Part shown: in pieces, positions 8,252-15,383 of the stretch | How positions within the stretch are numbered: position 1 is the stretch's first letter | How the letters are laid out: each line of letters begins with the position of its first letter | NCBI GenBank assembly: GCA_020353115.1 | Contig: CP070687.1 | Span: 2,474,009-2,501,123, forward strand | DNA: 27,115 nt | Origin: Bacteroidales bacterium | GTDB lineage: Bacteria > Bacteroidota > Bacteroidia > Bacteroidales > VadinHA17 | Direction of reading: 5' to 3' | Made by a program: the position numbers and the translations under genes | Notes under the pieces: generated by a model | Databases searched by the model: none | What the model was told of the DNA's origin: nothing | Seen by the model: the letters and a program-made list of their open reading frames with translations, nothing else

Positions 8252-9274
8252 ATGAAGGCAATATACCTAACCAAATATGGAAAATCATCGGATGCATTTG
8301 AGATCCGGGAATGTTCCAAACCGGAACCGGGTCCGAACAGTGTCCTGATTAAAGTGGAGACATTCGGACTTAATTTTGCAGATGTCATGGCCCGTAACGG
8401 ATTGTACAGGGCTGCTCCTCCGTTACCTTGTATATTGGGCTATGAAGTGGTCGGTGTTATCGAACGGCGGGGAGAAGGGGTGGAACAATTTGAAAACGGA
8501 CAAAAAGTAGTGGCATTTACACGTTTTGGCGGCTATGCCGAGTATGCAGTAACCGATTACCGTGCCGTCGCCCCGCTACCTGAAGATTATGATATATGTG
8601 AAGCTGCGGCACTGCCCACACAATACGGCACAGCCTATCATTGTGCCTGCGATCTGGCAAATATCAGGCAGGGTGAACATGTACTGATCCATGCCGCAGC
8701 CGGAGGTGTAGGTATCGCCCTGACACAACTTGCAAAATTGAAAGGTTGTATAGTATACGGTACCGTAAGTTCCGATGAAAAGATGCAGTTGCTTGAAAAA
8801 CAGGGAGTCGACTACCCGATAAATTATTCCGAAACCGATTATGCCAAAGCCATATTGAAAATCAGAGGCAATAAAAAGATGGATGCCATTTTCAACCCGA
8901 TCGGCGGAAAATTTTTTAAGACCGACCGGAAAATCCTCGGTTATGGTGGAAGACTTATCGGATTCGGAGCTTCAGACAGACTTGGCCGGAGAAAGAATAT
9001 TTTTAGCAAATACAAATTACTTCTTGATTTCGGCTTTATCCATCCGGTAGGATTGCTTGTGTCTTCAACAACCGTTGGCGGAGCTAATATGCTGAAATTA
9101 GCCGATCATAAACCTGAAATACTCCGGCGTTGCCTGGAGAACGTAACCGACCTGGCAATAAAGGGCAAAATCAAACCTTATGTCGGTGGAAGGTTCGGCC
9201 CGGAAGAGCTTTCGAAAGCACATGAATTACTTGAAAACAGAAAGTCCCTTGGCAAACTGGTGATCAGGTGGTAA
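8252..9274 (+). CDS. Zinc-free medium-chain reductase, VAT-1/quinone oxidoreductase-like
   Basis: The 340-residue protein belongs to the medium-chain dehydrogenase/reductase superfamily. The N-terminal catalytic domain has VETFGLNFADVMARNGLY and the GYEVVGVIERRG segment typical of quinone-oxidoreductase and VAT-1 members. The nucleotide-binding Rossmann motif is AAAGGVG (148-154). Zinc-ligand cysteines of alcohol dehydrogenases are absent, so it should be a zinc-free NADPH-dependent reductase. The long segment around KYKLLLDFGFIHPVGLLVSSTTVGG is typical of the VAT-1-like branch. Likely cytoplasmic. The substrate, a quinone or enone, is not predictable from sequence. It stands alone between the bat operon and the DUF2784 gene. 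Confidence 0.85.
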   Translation: MKAIYLTKYGKSSDAFEIRECSKPEPGPNSVLIKVETFGLNFADVMARNGLYRAAPPLPCILGYEVVGVIERRGEGVEQFENGQKVVAFTRFGGYAEYAVTDYRAVAPLPEDYDICEAAALPTQYGTAYHCACDLANIRQGEHVLIHAAAGGVGIALTQLAKLKGCIVYGTVSSDEKMQLLEKQGVDYPINYSETDYAKAILKIRGNKKMDAIFNPIGGKFFKTDRKILGYGGRLIGFGASDRLGRRKNIFSKYKLLLDFGFIHPVGLLVSSTTVGGANMLKLADHKPEILRRCLENVTDLAIKGKIKPYVGGRFGPEELSKAHELLENRKSLGKLVIRW

Positions 9275-9344
9275 GCAATCGTAATTATATCCTGTAAGAA
9301 AATACCACCAGTCTTTACTGAAAGTATCCATTCAATATTCTCTA

Positions 9345-9740
9345 ATGTTCTGGTATAAACTAACGGATCTATTCTTCCTTTGTTTCCATTCCATCCTCGT
9401 TATCTTTAATTTGTTCGGATGGATATGGAAAAGAACCCGAAGGCTCAACCTGATTACCCTTTCTCTGACAGGTGGATCATGGTTCATTCTTGGAATTTTC
9501 TACGGTCTGGGCTATTGTCCACTTACGGACTGGCACTTTCAAGCCCTTCGGCAGCTCGGGAAAACAAATCTGCCTAATTCTTATATGAAGTATATAGCCG
9601 ACCGGATTACCGGGCTGGACTTTAATGATCGCTTTGTGGATACACTTACAGTTATACTCTTCTTCCTCGCACTTTTTATTTCTTTAGTTCTCAACATCAG
9701 AACCAGCCTTGCGAAAAGGAAAAATAAAGACCGGAAATAG
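9345..9740 (+). CDS. DUF2784 family small membrane protein
   Basis: The 131-residue protein has about four membrane helices. It carries the DUF2784 hallmark YGLGYCPLTDWHFQ followed by LRQLGKTNLPNSYMKYIADR. The last helix is IILFFLALFISLVLNI-like, with a basic tail (KRKNKDRK). Members are short integral membrane proteins of unknown function, often found alone. It begins 70 nt after the reductase gene on the same strand. The region 9741-9998 after it contains a 7-bp inverted repeat, CCTGAAA at 9768-9774 and TTTCAGG at 9791-9797, which may be a weak terminator. Confidence 0.8.
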   Translation: MFWYKLTDLFFLCFHSILVIFNLFGWIWKRTRRLNLITLSLTGGSWFILGIFYGLGYCPLTDWHFQALRQLGKTNLPNSYMKYIADRITGLDFNDRFVDTLTVILFFLALFISLVLNIRTSLAKRKNKDRK

Positions 9741-9943
9741 AATCTTTTTCGGACCATAATTGCCGTACCTGAAAATTTACCAGCCAAATGTTTCAGGTCA
9801 CCCTGTAACTGTTTCTTAATTCAAATTCGGCGATCAAATAATTCCTGGCAGCCTCACAATCACCCTGAGTCTGAATAATCCTGTCAGTTGAACTAAGGGT
9901 GTAGTGAACAATTTTATACTTAACATGTTATTATATTTAATTA

Positions 9944-9974
9944 TTTAGAATTGATCTAAATATTGTTATCTTTG
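9944..9974 (+). promoter_or_regulatory. Bacteroidota-type promoter for the peroxidase gene
   Basis: A perfect -7 element, TATCTTTG (TAnnTTTG), lies at 9967-9974. TTTA at 9944-9947, one base from the TTTG -33 consensus, sits at the canonical 19-nt spacing. Transcription would begin near 9979, leaving an mRNA leader of about 20 nt before the ATG at 9999. Confidence 0.65.
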
Positions 9975-9998
9975 AAAATTCACTAAACACGTTCACCG

Positions 9999-10544
9999 AT
10001 GAAAATATCAATCGTTCTGTTAATATTTCTAAGTACATCTTTTATGGTTAATGCACAGAAGAATAAAACATTACACGATTTTACGGTTGAAACCCTGGAG
10101 GGAGAGGAATTTGATTTGTCTCAGCTCAAGGGGAAAAAGGTATTGGTGGTCAATACCGCTTCCAAATGCGGTTATACTCCCCAGTATGCGGATCTCCAAA
10201 AGCTTTATGAAATGTATGGCGGTGAGAAATTTGAGATCATAGGTTTTCCGGCCAATAATTTCCTGTCTCAGGAACCCGGAACAAATACTGAAATCAGGGA
10301 ATTCTGTACAAGGAATTATGGTGTTACGTTCCCGATGATGGCCAAGATCTCCGTGAAAGGGAAGGATATGCATCCCGTTTATCGTTGGTTGACCAGCAAG
10401 GAAGAAAACGGGGTAATGGATTCCTCGGTCAGATGGAACTTCCAGAAATACCTTGTTGATGAGAATGGGAAGCTGGTTGATGTTGCCTATTCAAAGGTTA
10501 ATCCCCTGTCAGATACGATCGTTGATTGGATCGGTGAGGAGTAG
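9999..10544 (+). CDS. Exported glutathione peroxidase family protein (thiol peroxidase)
   Basis: The 181-residue protein has a signal peptide (MKISIVLLIFLSTSFMVNAQ) and then a complete glutathione-peroxidase fold. The peroxidatic Cys is C57 in NTASKCGYTPQ. The WNF motif supplies W146 and N147. The family's catalytic Gln, found in NQFG of classical members, is replaced by Asn (N87 in FPANNFLSQEPG), a pattern I recall from Bacteroidota members. C103 in EFCTRNYGVTFPM is a possible resolving Cys. It should reduce hydrogen or lipid peroxides in the periplasm using a thioredoxin-like donor rather than glutathione, which is inference. It has its own promoter (9944-9974). Confidence 0.92.
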   Translation: MKISIVLLIFLSTSFMVNAQKNKTLHDFTVETLEGEEFDLSQLKGKKVLVVNTASKCGYTPQYADLQKLYEMYGGEKFEIIGFPANNFLSQEPGTNTEIREFCTRNYGVTFPMMAKISVKGKDMHPVYRWLTSKEENGVMDSSVRWNFQKYLVDENGKLVDVAYSKVNPLSDTIVDWIGEE

Positions 10545-10633
10545 GTTTTGATTCCGGACTTGCCAAGATTAACGGTTTGTTGTAATCTGATAAAGCCCGA
10601 ATTCCTTCCGATAAATGATATTATATCAGACCG

Positions 10634-10687
10634 ATAATCATTCCTAAGTGTACGTATTTGAGGATTATTTGCTCTACAAATGATTAT
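10634..10687. repeat. Separated inverted 9-mers resembling a Fur-box half
   Basis: ATAATCATT at 10634-10642 recurs in reverse complement as AATGATTAT at 10679-10687. The 9-mer matches the right half of the classical Fur box. The second copy overlaps both the palindrome and the -7 element upstream of the DUF2179 gene. Such AT-rich words can arise by chance. Confidence 0.25.
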
Positions 10688-10702
10688 TTTTGTAAAATAA
10701 TC
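10682..10702. promoter_or_regulatory. 21-bp palindrome overlapping a -7 promoter element
   Basis: GATTATTTT (10682-10690), TGT, AAAATAATC (10694-10702) form a perfect 9-3-9 inverted repeat. A perfect -7 element, TATTTTTG (10685-10692), is embedded in it, 38 nt before the ATG at 10731. A bound repressor would block the promoter. The symmetry and placement suggest an operator; the regulator is unknown. Confidence 0.5.
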
Positions 10703-10730
10703 GTATGGGCATCTAAATTTTATAAATACT

Positions 10731-11315
10731 ATGGAAACAATATTCTTCGATACCAATCTTTTCACCTTTGTCATCCTTCCGTTACTGATTTTTATAGCCA
10801 GGATCATGGATGTAACTATAGGCACACTCCGGATCGTTTTCATCGCAAAGGGACATAAAATTATTGCTCCGTTGCTCGGCTTTTTCGAAGTTCTTATATG
10901 GATCTTTGCCGTTGGTAAGATAATGCAAAACCTGGATAACCCGGTATGCTATTTATCATATGCAGGAGGGTTTGCAATGGGAAATTACGTAGGATTGAAG
11001 CTGGAGGAAAAACTGGCAATCGGATTTGAAGTGGTGCGAATCATCACACAGAAAGGAGCAGATGAACTGATAAATGTCCTGCAGAGTGAGGGCTACGGTA
11101 TTACAAGTGTGAAAGCCCGGGGGAAATCAGGTACCGTGCATCTGATTTTTATGATTATTCGGCGTAGCCATATCAAGGATATTATTGCCAGAATACAAAG
11201 CTATAATCCAAACGCTTTTTACACTATTGAAGATGCGAGAATGGTACACAGCGGTGTTTTCCCGGTGCAGGTAACAAAGACCTCTAAATACAGGAGGTGG
11301 AGAAGGGGGAAATAG
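10731..11315 (+). CDS. UPF0316/DUF2179 membrane protein
   Basis: The 194-residue protein has three N-terminal membrane helices (about 10-27, 43-63 and 72-90) with the family motif IARIMDVTIGTLRIVFIAKG. A cytoplasmic C-terminal domain (about 98-180) of the DUF2179 type follows, with ITQKGADELINVLQSEGYGI and YTIEDARMVHSGVFP. This is the UPF0316 family (DUF5698 plus DUF2179). Its function is unknown; the C-terminal domain is ferredoxin-like and may bind a small ligand. The promoter and a palindrome sit directly upstream. Its stop is 6 nt from the stop of the convergent PAS gene. Confidence 0.88.
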   Translation: METIFFDTNLFTFVILPLLIFIARIMDVTIGTLRIVFIAKGHKIIAPLLGFFEVLIWIFAVGKIMQNLDNPVCYLSYAGGFAMGNYVGLKLEEKLAIGFEVVRIITQKGADELINVLQSEGYGITSVKARGKSGTVHLIFMIIRRSHIKDIIARIQSYNPNAFYTIEDARMVHSGVFPVQVTKTSKYRRWRRGK

Positions 11316-11321
11316 GACCTG

Positions 11322-11672
11322 CTACAACCGGACAATATGTTTAATATCAGCAGGAAGGTCAAAGGATATTTCAATTATACCCATATATTCACCGCTTTCA
11401 ATCCATGGCCCCTGGTATATGAATTTTTTCCTGCCTATTTTCTCTGTAGTATACATATTCTCCCCTTTATTGTCAATCAATCGTTTCAATTTTGTTTTTG
11501 ACGGTTCCGGATGGCAATCCAGGACATTGGTGCCCTGTAAAGTCTCACCACCTTCATCTTTGAATTGTTCTTTTGATGCATCGTTCATATAAAGAATGCT
11601 GCCGTCTTTATCACAAATTGTAATCGCTGCAGCAAACTCTGTATACCAGTTATGAGGGAATTCTTGTTTCAT
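11322..11672 (-). CDS. Stand-alone PAS domain protein
   Basis: This 116-residue protein is essentially a single PAS domain: the core is FAAAITICDKDGSILYMNDAS, then GTNVLDCHPEPSKTKLKRL, then the beta strands KKFIYQGPWIESGEYMGIIE. The DCHPEPS segment (Cys53, His54) is typical of the PAS branch related to DUF438 proteins of anaerobes, where Cys/His could bind heme or a metal; that part is inference. There is no kinase, cyclase or DNA-binding domain, so any signal must pass by protein contact. It is transcribed divergently from the molybdoenzyme, with 140-158 nt between the starts, making it a candidate sensor for that redox module. Confidence 0.85.
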   Translation of the reverse strand: MKQEFPHNWYTEFAAAITICDKDGSILYMNDASKEQFKDEGGETLQGTNVLDCHPEPSKTKLKRLIDNKGENMYTTEKIGRKKFIYQGPWIESGEYMGIIEISFDLPADIKHIVRL

Positions 11673-11697
11673 AAAAGTTTAATATAAATTTTGTTCC

Positions 11698-11716
11698 AAA
11701 TTCAGAGCCTGAATTT
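11698..11716. promoter_or_regulatory. 8-3-8 palindrome in the divergent PAS/molybdoenzyme gap
   Basis: AAATTCAG (11698-11705), AGC, CTGAATTT (11709-11716) is a perfect inverted repeat with the size and symmetry of a dimeric regulator's operator. It lies 26 nt upstream of the PAS start. On the minus strand it overlaps TGAATTTG, a one-base variant of the -7 consensus. A second, fully palindromic 10-mer, TTCCCGGGAA, is at 11749-11758. Confidence 0.45.
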
Positions 11717-11803
11717 AGCGATTTATAATTTTTACACATTTTAAATTATTCCCGGGAAAAAATAAAATAACGTATCGATCTGATAGAATATACCCGGAAT
11801 CCA

Positions 11804-11811
11804 TACCTTTA
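11804..11811 (+). promoter_or_regulatory. Candidate -7 element for the molybdoenzyme gene
   Basis: TACCTTTA differs from TAnnTTTG only in the last base. Transcription would start near 11816, which would exclude the ATG at 11813 and favour initiation at 11831 or 11834. No clear -33 element was found. Confidence 0.35.
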
Positions 11812-11830
11812 GATGATTCTTTTGGTATTT

Positions 11831-13912
11831 ATGATGAAAGTCTATTCCACAGCGTGTCCCCGCAATTGTTACAGTACGTGTTCGCTTAAGGTACATGTGG
11901 ATAATGGGATCATAACTTCAATAGAACCTCATCCTCACAACCTTGCCACACCGGAGGGCCCCTGCCTGAAGGGATTGAGTTATGTGGAAAGGGTGCGTTC
12001 CCCTGACCGGATTCTATATCCGTTGCTCAGGAATCCGGTCGATAATGAATTCAAACGAATTACCTGGAATGATACATTCTCTCTCCTTTCAGAGAAGCTA
12101 ACTTTTTTTAAAGAAGAGTATGGATCCCACAGCATTCTCTTTTATAAAGCGAGCGGAACCTCAGGTTTGTTGAATTCAGTTTCGCTTAATTTCTGGGAAA
12201 TGTTCGGCGGGTGCACCCTTACCTATGGTGACCTATGCTGGCCGGCTGGTTTGGAAGCTACAAGGCTTATGCTTGGGGAGAACAAACATAATGTCCCCTG
12301 GGATCTGGAGAATGCTAAGCTTATTATCATGTGGGGGAAAAATGCAGTGGAAAGCAATGTCCAGGAAATGATCCCTGTAGAAAATGCAATTGAAAAAGGA
12401 GCCATGCTCATCGTGATTGATCCGAGACGTACAGGCACAGCGGATAAGGCCGATCTGCTTCTTCAGCCAAAACCGGGAACAGACGCAGCACTTGCCCTTG
12501 GTGTTGCCCGTATATTAATATCTGAAGACAGGATTGATCATGACTTTATAACCAGGTATGTCCTGGGATTCTCCAGGTTCAGGGAATCTGTGGAAAAATA
12601 TACACCGGACCTTGTAGAACAGATAACCGGAATCCCTGTTGAATATATTCATAAACTCGCTCAATCAATTGGAGAGATAAAACCCATGACCATAATCCCG
12701 GGGTACGGTTTCCAGAGGTATTCCAACGGAGGACAAACCGTTCGCAGCGTACTGTCTCTGCAAGTGATAACAGGGAACATAGGTAAGAAAGGAGCATGCT
12801 GGCACTATGCAAGCATGCAAAGCTATATATTTGATGCTGTACATGAACCACTGTCGCTTTATCCGGACAAAAAGCATGATGGAATTTTCCGGAGAACTAT
12901 TTCAACTGCAAAACTGGGGATTGATATGCTTGAAACCGGGGATCCTGAATTGAAAATGGTATGGGTGGAGCGCGGGAATCCGGTAACCCAGAATCCCGAT
13001 ACACACAACGTGCTGAAGGCTTTCAGAAAACTGGATTTCAGGGTAGTAATCGAACAATTCATGACCGACACCGCACGGGAAGCTGACCTGATCCTTCCGG
13101 CCAAAACCATGTTCGAACAGTCTGACCTTATTGGCTCATACTGGAACCCATATGTTCAACTCAAACAAAAAGTTATTGATCCTCCCGGGGAGGTTAAACC
13201 GGAATCGGAAATCTACTACCATCTTGCGAAAAAGCTAGGATTCAGGAATGAAGAGGTTGAGAGAAAAATTCCAGCACCGGGTGATACGCCCATTGAGAAC
13301 TGGCTGATTCGTAAATTGGAACCGTTTCCCGGCCTGACATTGGAAAAATTGAAGGAAGGTCCCTTACTCGCTCCTAACCTGGAAGAAATTGCATACAGTA
13401 ACCTTACGTTTAATACCCCCTCCGGCAAGATCGAAATTTATTCAGAACAAGCCAGTGATATGTGGCAGGTTGATCCGTTACCCTCATATAATGAACCCGT
13501 CGAGGCCGGTAGCCCGGCGGAAGAGAAGCATGACTACCCGTTTGTTTTGCTCACTCCAACAACAAAGAACCGGATTCATTCCCAGTTTGGTAACCTTAAA
13601 ATCATCAACCATTTCAATTCAAATCCGTATGTCGAGATTGCGTTTTCGGATTCCCGGGAGAGGAAAATCAGGGAGGATGAAATGGTCAGGATTTATAACA
13701 AAAGAGGGGAGATCATTTTACCGGTAAAAATAAATCACAGCCTCCTGGCCGGTTGCCTTGTCATTTATAACGGGTGGTGGATAACGGAAGGAGGAGGAGT
13801 GAACTTTCTGTCCGCCCCACGTGAAACGGATATGGGGTATGGTGCTGCATTTCATGAAAACAGGGTGGATATCGAACCGGTAAAGAAAAAGAAGGATAAT
13901 TACGAACCATAA
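11831..13912 (+). CDS. Molybdopterin oxidoreductase, DMSO/polysulfide reductase-like catalytic subunit, no Tat signal
   Basis: The roughly 693-residue protein belongs to the Mo-bisPGD oxidoreductase superfamily. Near the N-terminus, CPRNCYSTC and later GPCLKG supply four cysteines for a 4Fe-4S cluster. TYGDLCWPAG aligns with TYGNYSTGA of DMSO reductase, putting Cys in place of the Mo-ligating Ser, as in polysulfide/thiosulfate-type enzymes. Later blocks include MWGKNAVESNVQEM, NPVTQNPDTHNVLKAF and the C-terminal cofactor domain (NRIHSQFGNL). A formate dehydrogenase is unlikely because no His follows the Cys. A TAG directly precedes the upstream ATG at 11813, so no N-terminal Tat signal is possible and the subunit should be cytoplasmic. 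The BC subunit gene follows after 73 nt. The substrate is unknown. Confidence 0.88.
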   Translation: MMKVYSTACPRNCYSTCSLKVHVDNGIITSIEPHPHNLATPEGPCLKGLSYVERVRSPDRILYPLLRNPVDNEFKRITWNDTFSLLSEKLTFFKEEYGSHSILFYKASGTSGLLNSVSLNFWEMFGGCTLTYGDLCWPAGLEATRLMLGENKHNVPWDLENAKLIIMWGKNAVESNVQEMIPVENAIEKGAMLIVIDPRRTGTADKADLLLQPKPGTDAALALGVARILISEDRIDHDFITRYVLGFSRFRESVEKYTPDLVEQITGIPVEYIHKLAQSIGEIKPMTIIPGYGFQRYSNGGQTVRSVLSLQVITGNIGKKGACWHYASMQSYIFDAVHEPLSLYPDKKHDGIFRRTISTAKLGIDMLETGDPELKMVWVERGNPVTQNPDTHNVLKAFRKLDFRVVIEQFMTDTAREADLILPAKTMFEQSDLIGSYWNPYVQLKQKVIDPPGEVKPESEIYYHLAKKLGFRNEEVERKIPAPGDTPIENWLIRKLEPFPGLTLEKLKEGPLLAPNLEEIAYSNLTFNTPSGKIEIYSEQASDMWQVDPLPSYNEPVEAGSPAEEKHDYPFVLLTPTTKNRIHSQFGNLKIINHFNSNPYVEIAFSDSRERKIREDEMVRIYNKRGEIILPVKINHSLLAGCLVIYNGWWITEGGGVNFLSAPRETDMGYGAAFHENRVDIEPVKKKKDNYEP

Positions 13913-13985
13913 AGATAAAAAACCGTGAGGGTTTTGTACCATAGACATCCCTTTTGGTAAACCTTCAGGATTTGAACGGCATAGA

Positions 13986-15338
13986 ATGGAAAAGGGATTT
14001 ATCTTCCGAATGAACAGGTGTGTGGGTTGTCATGCATGCATCGTGGCATGTGCCATTCAAAACAATACCCTTCCAGGTATGAATTGGAGGTCCGTATATG
14101 AATTTAATAACAGGAAACACCCTTTCATTCCTGTACTCTTTCATTCTATGGCATGCAATCATTGTGAGGAAGCTCCCTGCATGACAAATTGCCCATCGAA
14201 AGCATTTTTAAGGGATGAACATACAAATGCAGTTCTTGTCAACCCGGATAAATGCATCGGATGTAAATATTGTGCCTGGGCATGTCCATACGATGCGCCG
14301 AAGTATAATCCGAAATCCGGGATAATTGAAAAATGTAATCTCTGTATTGAGCGGATCCGGGGTGACGGTATACCAGCATGTGCAAGATGTTGTCCTACCG
14401 GTTCTTTGGATTACGGATTACCGGATGAATTTACTGTCAGACAGACAATAACCGGGTTCGGGGATTACGGGCTGGGCCCGAAAGTATATTTTGCGGATAA
14501 AGATATGGATAGGAGAATGCCTGAGATGGTTGTGGATGACCAATTTAAGTATGATCCTGCCGGACTGTCTGATAGCGTGGAAATGCCAACCAGCCGTATT
14601 GACCTGAAATCGGAATGGAGCCTTGCAGTATTCACCTTTCTTGTTCCGTTCCTGACCGGATTGTTCGCAGGTATCAGCCTGGCGTCCATAATCTTTCCAT
14701 GGGAATTATTCGTTGCATTTGGCATTATGGCGATTTTCGTGGGTTCACTTCACACCGGAAAGAAATTCCGTTCATTCCGGTCGGTTGTCAACTTTCGAAA
14801 TTCATGGCTTAGCAGGGAGACCTTGTCTTTTATCCTTTTCTTTGCAACTGCAGTTTATACCCTTATTTCCGGTTCTGTATACCTGTGGCTCGTAATAACG
14901 ACCCTGGTTTTCGGGTTACTCGCGTCATTTTCAATCGATATGGTATATAATCTGAAATCAAGAACAGAGACCGGATTGTTCCATAGCTCAAATGCGATGC
15001 TTTCCGTTTTATTGTTTACCGGCATTTTCCTTAAAGCCGGGTATCCTGTTGTTTTTATTTTAGCTCTGAAATTATTCCTTTATACATACCGTAAAATAAG
15101 ATTTTATCATGAAGGAAAAGATCCCCGCTGGTTGTTAAGCATATTCCGGTTGGTACCAGGAATGATTTTTCCGGCTCTGCACTGGTTGACAGATCCTTCG
15201 GTGAGCTGGATATTAATTCTTACTTCTGTTATAGCCGGAGAAATAACGGACCGATGTGAATTCTACCTGGAATTGGAATTCAAAAACCCGGAGAATGAGC
15301 TATATAGTTATTTTAAGAAAATACGTGAAACTGCCTAG
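13986..15338 (+). CDS. Fused Fe-S electron-transfer subunit and membrane anchor (DmsB-DmsC type)
   Basis: This 450-residue protein joins two usual subunits. Residues 1-200 are DmsB-like with four complete 4Fe-4S cysteine groups: C12/15/18/22 (CVGCHACIVAC), C57/60/65/69, C90/93/96/100 (CIGCKYCAWACP) and C117/120/132/136. Residues 210-430 hold about eight membrane helices and resemble DmsC, beginning WSLAVFTFLVPFLTGLFAG. The stop falls after a short cytoplasmic tail. It would pass electrons from quinol in the membrane to the molybdoenzyme encoded just upstream, or the reverse. DmsB and DmsC are normally separate proteins of about 200 and 280 residues. The reading frame is continuous with no sign of an artefact, so the fusion appears genuine. 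Confidence 0.9.
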   Translation: MEKGFIFRMNRCVGCHACIVACAIQNNTLPGMNWRSVYEFNNRKHPFIPVLFHSMACNHCEEAPCMTNCPSKAFLRDEHTNAVLVNPDKCIGCKYCAWACPYDAPKYNPKSGIIEKCNLCIERIRGDGIPACARCCPTGSLDYGLPDEFTVRQTITGFGDYGLGPKVYFADKDMDRRMPEMVVDDQFKYDPAGLSDSVEMPTSRIDLKSEWSLAVFTFLVPFLTGLFAGISLASIIFPWELFVAFGIMAIFVGSLHTGKKFRSFRSVVNFRNSWLSRETLSFILFFATAVYTLISGSVYLWLVITTLVFGLLASFSIDMVYNLKSRTETGLFHSSNAMLSVLLFTGIFLKAGYPVVFILALKLFLYTYRKIRFYHEGKDPRWLLSIFRLVPGMIFPALHWLTDPSVSWILILTSVIAGEITDRCEFYLELEFKNPENELYSYFKKIRETA

Positions 15339-15383
15339 CATAGATTAAATTTCACTCAAACTGAACCTAATCAATTCATTGTG

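Noticed and set aside
11831..13912. Formate dehydrogenase as the identity of the molybdoenzyme
   Set aside because: The putative Mo-ligand Cys is followed by Trp-Pro, not by the His typical of formate dehydrogenases.
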